Positions 7,801 to 9,465 of a DNA stretch of 9,465 bases are shown one piece after another (within the stretch, counting starts at the first letter, position 1; each line of letters starts with the position of its first letter). A program made the translations under genes and the position numbers. Origin of the DNA: Solirubrobacterales bacterium. Its GTDB lineage: Bacteria > Actinomycetota > Thermoleophilia > Solirubrobacterales > Solirubrobacteraceae. The DNA is taken from contig PLYX01000170.1 of assembly GCA_003151895.1 (NCBI GenBank), positions 1-9,465 of the forward strand, read 5' to 3'. The notes below the pieces were generated by a model. It did no database searches and was not told where the DNA came from. It worked only from the letters and a program-made list of their open reading frames with translations.

Positions 7801-7872
7801 GTGCGCGTCGGCTTCATCCCGAAGGCGAAAGGCTCCAGCTCGGTCGCCTACGCGACGGTCCTGTTCCAATAG
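4810..7872 (+). CDS. Large secreted Cys-rich repeat protein, Thermoleophilia-type, function unknown
   Basis: The 1020-residue product starts with a signal peptide: Arg4 and Arg6, a hydrophobic core at 8-22, and likely cleavage after ALA at 25-27. There is no sortase motif, lipobox or C-terminal anchor helix, so it is probably released or loosely held. I read four degenerate tandem modules, each with four cysteines: 140/162/275/309, 383/398/500/535, 594/604/710/738 and 799/811/906/935. Shared marks are a VTLPxG-like strand before the first Cys, CPAESKLG-like after the second, PLEGxLYL-like in the middle and NPxxCG-like at the third. A further Cys pair (41, 50) precedes them. Residues 936-1020 look like a beta-sandwich tail (VTVRAPAAGRVS, ending SVAYATVLFQ). 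From memory similar proteins are frequent in Solirubrobacterales and uncharacterised; a surface or extracellular structural role is a guess. Glutamate is GAA in 45 of 49 cases, opposite to its neighbours, while other third positions remain G/C-rich. Confidence 0.9.
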   Translation: MTFRARIWLLGTVACAVLGLSAPVALAAPEFGVKRFVAANCKVGAPFEKCAEEAITLPLPYPPLTYSLPKEPTKAEAELGGYTQAAGHPGWGITGFEVNTEGEAFPNATPAGIGSGGVVTHVRTDVAPGVSTNPEAVKKCKVEEFDGHEVAPGIFTGPGPECSPETEIGVNKVVIYAGPLATPKDLPLEGKIYNVVQPNGLASLFAVALDLTNAGHPGVFAHTLIEGHVEWAGNYHDYYEIEVSPTLPLIASRVELFGNKGNTGQGGFITNPSRCAGPGPFTENEVTLTSAVGQKGAKTYTTPIGPEGCLGEGSFMAPPFEPEFKLIPATTQSDQPDGITTEAIVPHDPSASGIDNSQVRNASVTLPEGMTLNPAAAQGMKACTPEQIGIKTRNPVTCPAESKLGTVILTVPDLPASEPLEGNLYLGGGPTITNPPFKVYVDAETARYGISVRLEGTVKVNESTGRVTTEFLENPEQPFSDLKVSFNGGALAPIANPLACGPALTTTSFVPYTGGPTKTPSWAFPVDSNNAGGACPSPLPFSLTQSTASAPTTGGANTNFTLNLTRPDGQQYLSRVSATLPAGLVGKIPAVPLCPEPQASLGTCSSASQIGTATTTVGSGPTPVHFSGPVYLTGPRGSAPYGMTVVVNAAVGPFSLGNVIARTGIEVNPITERVTVAGEVPTIFKGIPLRMKTLSVAITRQGFLISPTNCGALTTNTTLTSTFGATQSLSTPFQATGCSSLAFKPKFTASSNGKTSRANGAALNVKVGYPSGTQANIKSVLVTVPKRLPSRLSTLKNACREAVFNANPFSCPSNSRVGGGTVITPVLPEKLTGPAFFVSHGGAAFPDLDLVLKGSGVTVILVGNTNIKNGITTTNFASLPDVPVTSFESSLPVGKNSAVTAIGSICKQSLVMPTTITAQNGKVIKQNTAISVSGCPVTILSHRVSGNRAIVTVRAPAAGRVSGGGTNLKTVYRHPSKAQNLTLEVPVTSGSRPLAVRVRVGFIPKAKGSSSVAYATVLFQ

Positions 7873-7877
7873 GGATA

Positions 7878-7893
7878 GGACAAGAAGCTGTCC
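7878..7893 (+). terminator. Small hairpin after the secreted-protein gene
   Basis: GGACA (7878-7882) pairs with TGTCC (7889-7893) around AGAAGC, starting 5 bases after the stop codon. The stem is only five pairs and no T-run follows, so this is a weak terminator candidate. Confidence 0.25.
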
Positions 7894-7917
7894 GGTGGAT
7901 GCCGTCTGGCGCCGCCG

Positions 7918-7929
7918 GGTTTGCAAACC
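7918..7929. promoter_or_regulatory. Perfect 12-bp palindrome, candidate operator over the cyclase promoter
   Basis: GGTTTGCAAACC is identical to its reverse complement. It contains the proposed -35 box TTGCAA (7921-7926) of the downstream cyclase gene, so a bound dimer would be expected to block RNA polymerase. The centre resembles TTTGCAAA-type sites of LacI-family regulators, but that resemblance is loose and no regulator is encoded nearby. Confidence 0.45.
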
Positions 7930-7950
7930 GTCGCGGTAGCTCGCTAGATT
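7921..7950 (+). promoter_or_regulatory. Leaderless promoter for the cyclase-aconitase unit
   Basis: TTGCAA (7921-7926) and TAGATT (7945-7950) are separated by 18 bases. The -10 box ends exactly six bases before the ATG at 7957, the same spacing as at the DUF5996 gene. No Shine-Dalgarno fits the start (GAGCAG directly abuts it), supporting a leaderless mRNA. Confidence 0.5.
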
Positions 7951-7956
7951 GAGCAG

Positions 7957-8997
7957 ATGGGCATCGCCTCCGCCAACGGCAGCGCACACGAGGTCGACCT
8001 CGCGCCCGTGCTCGCCGGGGTGCGCCGGCTCACGCTGCTGGCCGACGCCGCGCAGGACACCGAGACGGTCTTTGGCGCGCTCGCGCGCGAGTTGATCGCT
8101 GTGATGGGCGCGGAGGAGGTTCACATCCATCGTCTGGGCCCACCCGGGGAGGACGAGCTGGTGGTCGTGTACATGCTCGACGGCGACGGACGCCTCAGCT
8201 ACCTGCAACCGTCCGAGGAGCGCCCGCCCGGGGTGAGCTGGGTGGCGGGCACCGGGCGCAGCTTCCTCGCGGTCGGGCCACGCGAGCTCACCGCCAGCGT
8301 TCCGCGGCTGTCGATCACCGCGCCCCCTTCGAGCGGCGCGGTTGGTTGCGCGCTGCTCGCCCCGCTGTCGCTCGGCGGTCAGATCGAGGCCGTGGTGGTG
8401 CTCGTGCGGCGCGAATCCGAGCCATATGACGAGCGCTCCATCGAGGGGGCCGCCACGCTCGTCGACCAGGCCGCCACCGTGCTCGCGCTCGTGCTCGCCC
8501 GCGCCGAGGCGGGCACCGACTCGGTGGCCGGGTGCCTGAACCACCGCGCCATGCGCCGCCGCCTGCGCGAGGAGATCGGCCGCGCCCAGCGCTCCGACGG
8601 CCGGCTGTCGTGCGTGATCGTGGACCTCGACGACTTCAAGCTCGTCAACGATCGCTACGGCCACCAGGCGGGCGATTCGATCCTGCGCCAAGTCGCCCAG
8701 GCGCTGATGGGCGAGTTCCGCGCGTTCGACCGGGTGGCGCGCTACGGCGGAGACGAGTTCGTCGTGATCCTCCCGAACGCCGACATCGAGAGCGCCGTGG
8801 CGGCCGCCGGGCGCGCCTTGGCGCGTATACGCAGGGTGCGGTTCCCCGACGGGTCGAACGGGGTGTCAACGTCGATGGGCGTCGCGGAGTGGCGGGCGTC
8901 GATGACCGAGGACGAGCTCCTGGAGGTGTGCGACGCGGCGCTGCTTCAGGGCAAGCGCGACGGCAAGGGCAGCGTCACAGGCGCGATAATGCGCTGA
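7957..8997 (+). CDS. Diguanylate cyclase with N-terminal GAF domain
   Basis: The 346-residue protein has an N-terminal GAF-like sensor region (about 25-182) and a C-terminal GGDEF domain (about 185-345). The active-site loop RYGGDEF (262-268) is intact, as are the Mg2+/GTP residues in VDLDDFKLVNDRYGHQAGD (222-240). The product-inhibition I-site is present as Arg255-x-x-Asp258, five residues before GGDEF. It should therefore make c-di-GMP from two GTP and be feedback-inhibited. There are no membrane segments, so signal input to the GAF region is cytosolic; the ligand is unknown. The family's usual ALYxAK near the end reads ALLQGK. The start fits the leaderless promoter. Glutamate codons are about 24 GAG to 1 GAA. 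The aconitase gene starts two bases after the stop, which suggests one transcript and coupled translation. Confidence 0.93.
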   Translation: MGIASANGSAHEVDLAPVLAGVRRLTLLADAAQDTETVFGALARELIAVMGAEEVHIHRLGPPGEDELVVVYMLDGDGRLSYLQPSEERPPGVSWVAGTGRSFLAVGPRELTASVPRLSITAPPSSGAVGCALLAPLSLGGQIEAVVVLVRRESEPYDERSIEGAATLVDQAATVLALVLARAEAGTDSVAGCLNHRAMRRRLREEIGRAQRSDGRLSCVIVDLDDFKLVNDRYGHQAGDSILRQVAQALMGEFRAFDRVARYGGDEFVVILPNADIESAVAAAGRALARIRRVRFPDGSNGVSTSMGVAEWRASMTEDELLEVCDAALLQGKRDGKGSVTGAIMR

Positions 8998-8999
8998 CC

Positions 9000-9465
9000 A
9001 TGAACAGCTTTGGCGCAAAGCACACGCTCGAGGTCGGAGGACGGGCGTACGAGATATTCCGTCTCGACTCGCTGCAGCAGCGCTTCGACGTGGCGCGCCT
9101 GCCGTTCTCGCTGAAGGTGCTGCTCGAGAACCTGTTGCGCACCGAGGGCAACGGGTCGGTGTCCGCCGCCGACGTCGAAGCGCTCGCGAGCTGGGACGCC
9201 AAGGCGCAGCCGAGCAAGGAGATCGCCTTCACCCCGGCGCGGGTGCTGATGCAGGACTTCACCGGGGTCCCCGCGGTGGTGGACCTCGCGGCGATGCGCG
9301 ACGCGATGGTGGCGCTCGGCGGCGACCCCAAGAAAATCAATCCGCTGACCAACGTCGATCTCGTCATCGACCATTCGGTGATGGTGGACAATTTCGGCGG
9401 CCGCGACTCGTTCAAGAAGAATGTCGTCATCGAATATGAGCGCAATGCCGAGCGCTATCAGTTCC
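9000..9465 (+). CDS. acnA: Aconitate hydratase, AcnA type (5' part, cut by window end)
   Basis: The reading frame is open from ATG at 9000 to the window edge, giving 155 codons of what is normally a protein of roughly 900 residues. The visible N-terminus is characteristic of the AcnA/IRP1 branch: LPFSLKVLLENLLR (34-47), RVLMQDFTGVPAVVDLAAMR (81-100) and LTNVDLVIDHSVMVD (117-131). The full enzyme interconverts citrate and isocitrate with a 4Fe-4S cluster in the cytosol; the cluster cysteines lie beyond the window. No Shine-Dalgarno stands out before the start, which follows the cyclase stop as TGA-CC-ATG. GATAAT (8985-8990), nine bases upstream, could be a -10 box giving a near-leaderless internal transcript, but no -35 box supports it. 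Confidence 0.93.
   Translation, partial: MNSFGAKHTLEVGGRAYEIFRLDSLQQRFDVARLPFSLKVLLENLLRTEGNGSVSAADVEALASWDAKAQPSKEIAFTPARVLMQDFTGVPAVVDLAAMRDAMVALGGDPKKINPLTNVDLVIDHSVMVDNFGGRDSFKKNVVIEYERNAERYQF

Noticed and set aside
7918..7929. Palindrome as a terminator
   Set aside because: It has no loop, no following T-run, and coincides with the promoter -35 position, so an operator is the better reading.
6997..8691. 564-residue minus-strand reading frame
   Set aside because: It runs antisense across the secreted-protein and cyclase genes. Its composition (Arg, Gly, Asp, His) is that of a shadow frame and both sense genes are well supported.

Overview
The window is high-GC chromosomal DNA that looks actinobacterial. 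I place it in the class Thermoleophilia, probably Solirubrobacterales. The main reason is the large Cys-rich secreted protein at 4810-7872, whose motifs resemble, from memory, uncharacterised secreted proteins common in that class. Supporting signs are tRNA genes without an encoded CCA end, near-exclusive G/C at third codon positions, and TAnnnT -10 boxes placed 6-7 bases before start codons. The placement is an inference and I could not run a search.

Layout from left to right. Bases 1-250 are a tRNA locus: the 3' end of a probable tRNA-Ser, a hairpin, a complete tRNA-Arg(ACG) and a strong terminator-like hairpin. A leaderless DUF5996-family gene follows (277-1197, +). It converges on a minus-strand block (1239-4686), which in transcription order holds a CPA2-type cation/proton antiporter, an ABC ATPase whose start overlaps the antiporter stop (ATGA), a MacB/FtsX-type permease, and, after an 83-base gap with its own -10-like box, a small YacP-like NYN-domain protein. 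The antiporter, ATPase and permease probably form one operon. The ATPase-permease pair resembles LolCDE/MacB-type transporters, but no adaptor protein is encoded nearby.

The divergent spacer at 4687-4809 carries a palindrome and an 11-base direct repeat that could be an operator. To its right lies a 1020-residue exported protein (4810-7872, +) with a signal peptide, a strong Shine-Dalgarno sequence and, by my reading, four degenerate tandem modules each carrying four cysteines. It uses GAA for 45 of 49 glutamates, whereas its plus-strand neighbours use almost only GAG.

The right end holds a GAF-GGDEF diguanylate cyclase (7957-8997, +), whose -35 box lies inside a perfect 12-bp palindrome. 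Two bases after its stop begins an aconitase gene (acnA-type), cut by the window edge. That spacing suggests a c-di-GMP synthase co-expressed with a TCA-cycle enzyme.

I see no mobile element, CRISPR array or defence system. The points most worth following are the four-module secreted protein and its codon bias, the Tyr at the H-loop of the ATPase, the cyclase-aconitase pairing, and the two operator-like sites.
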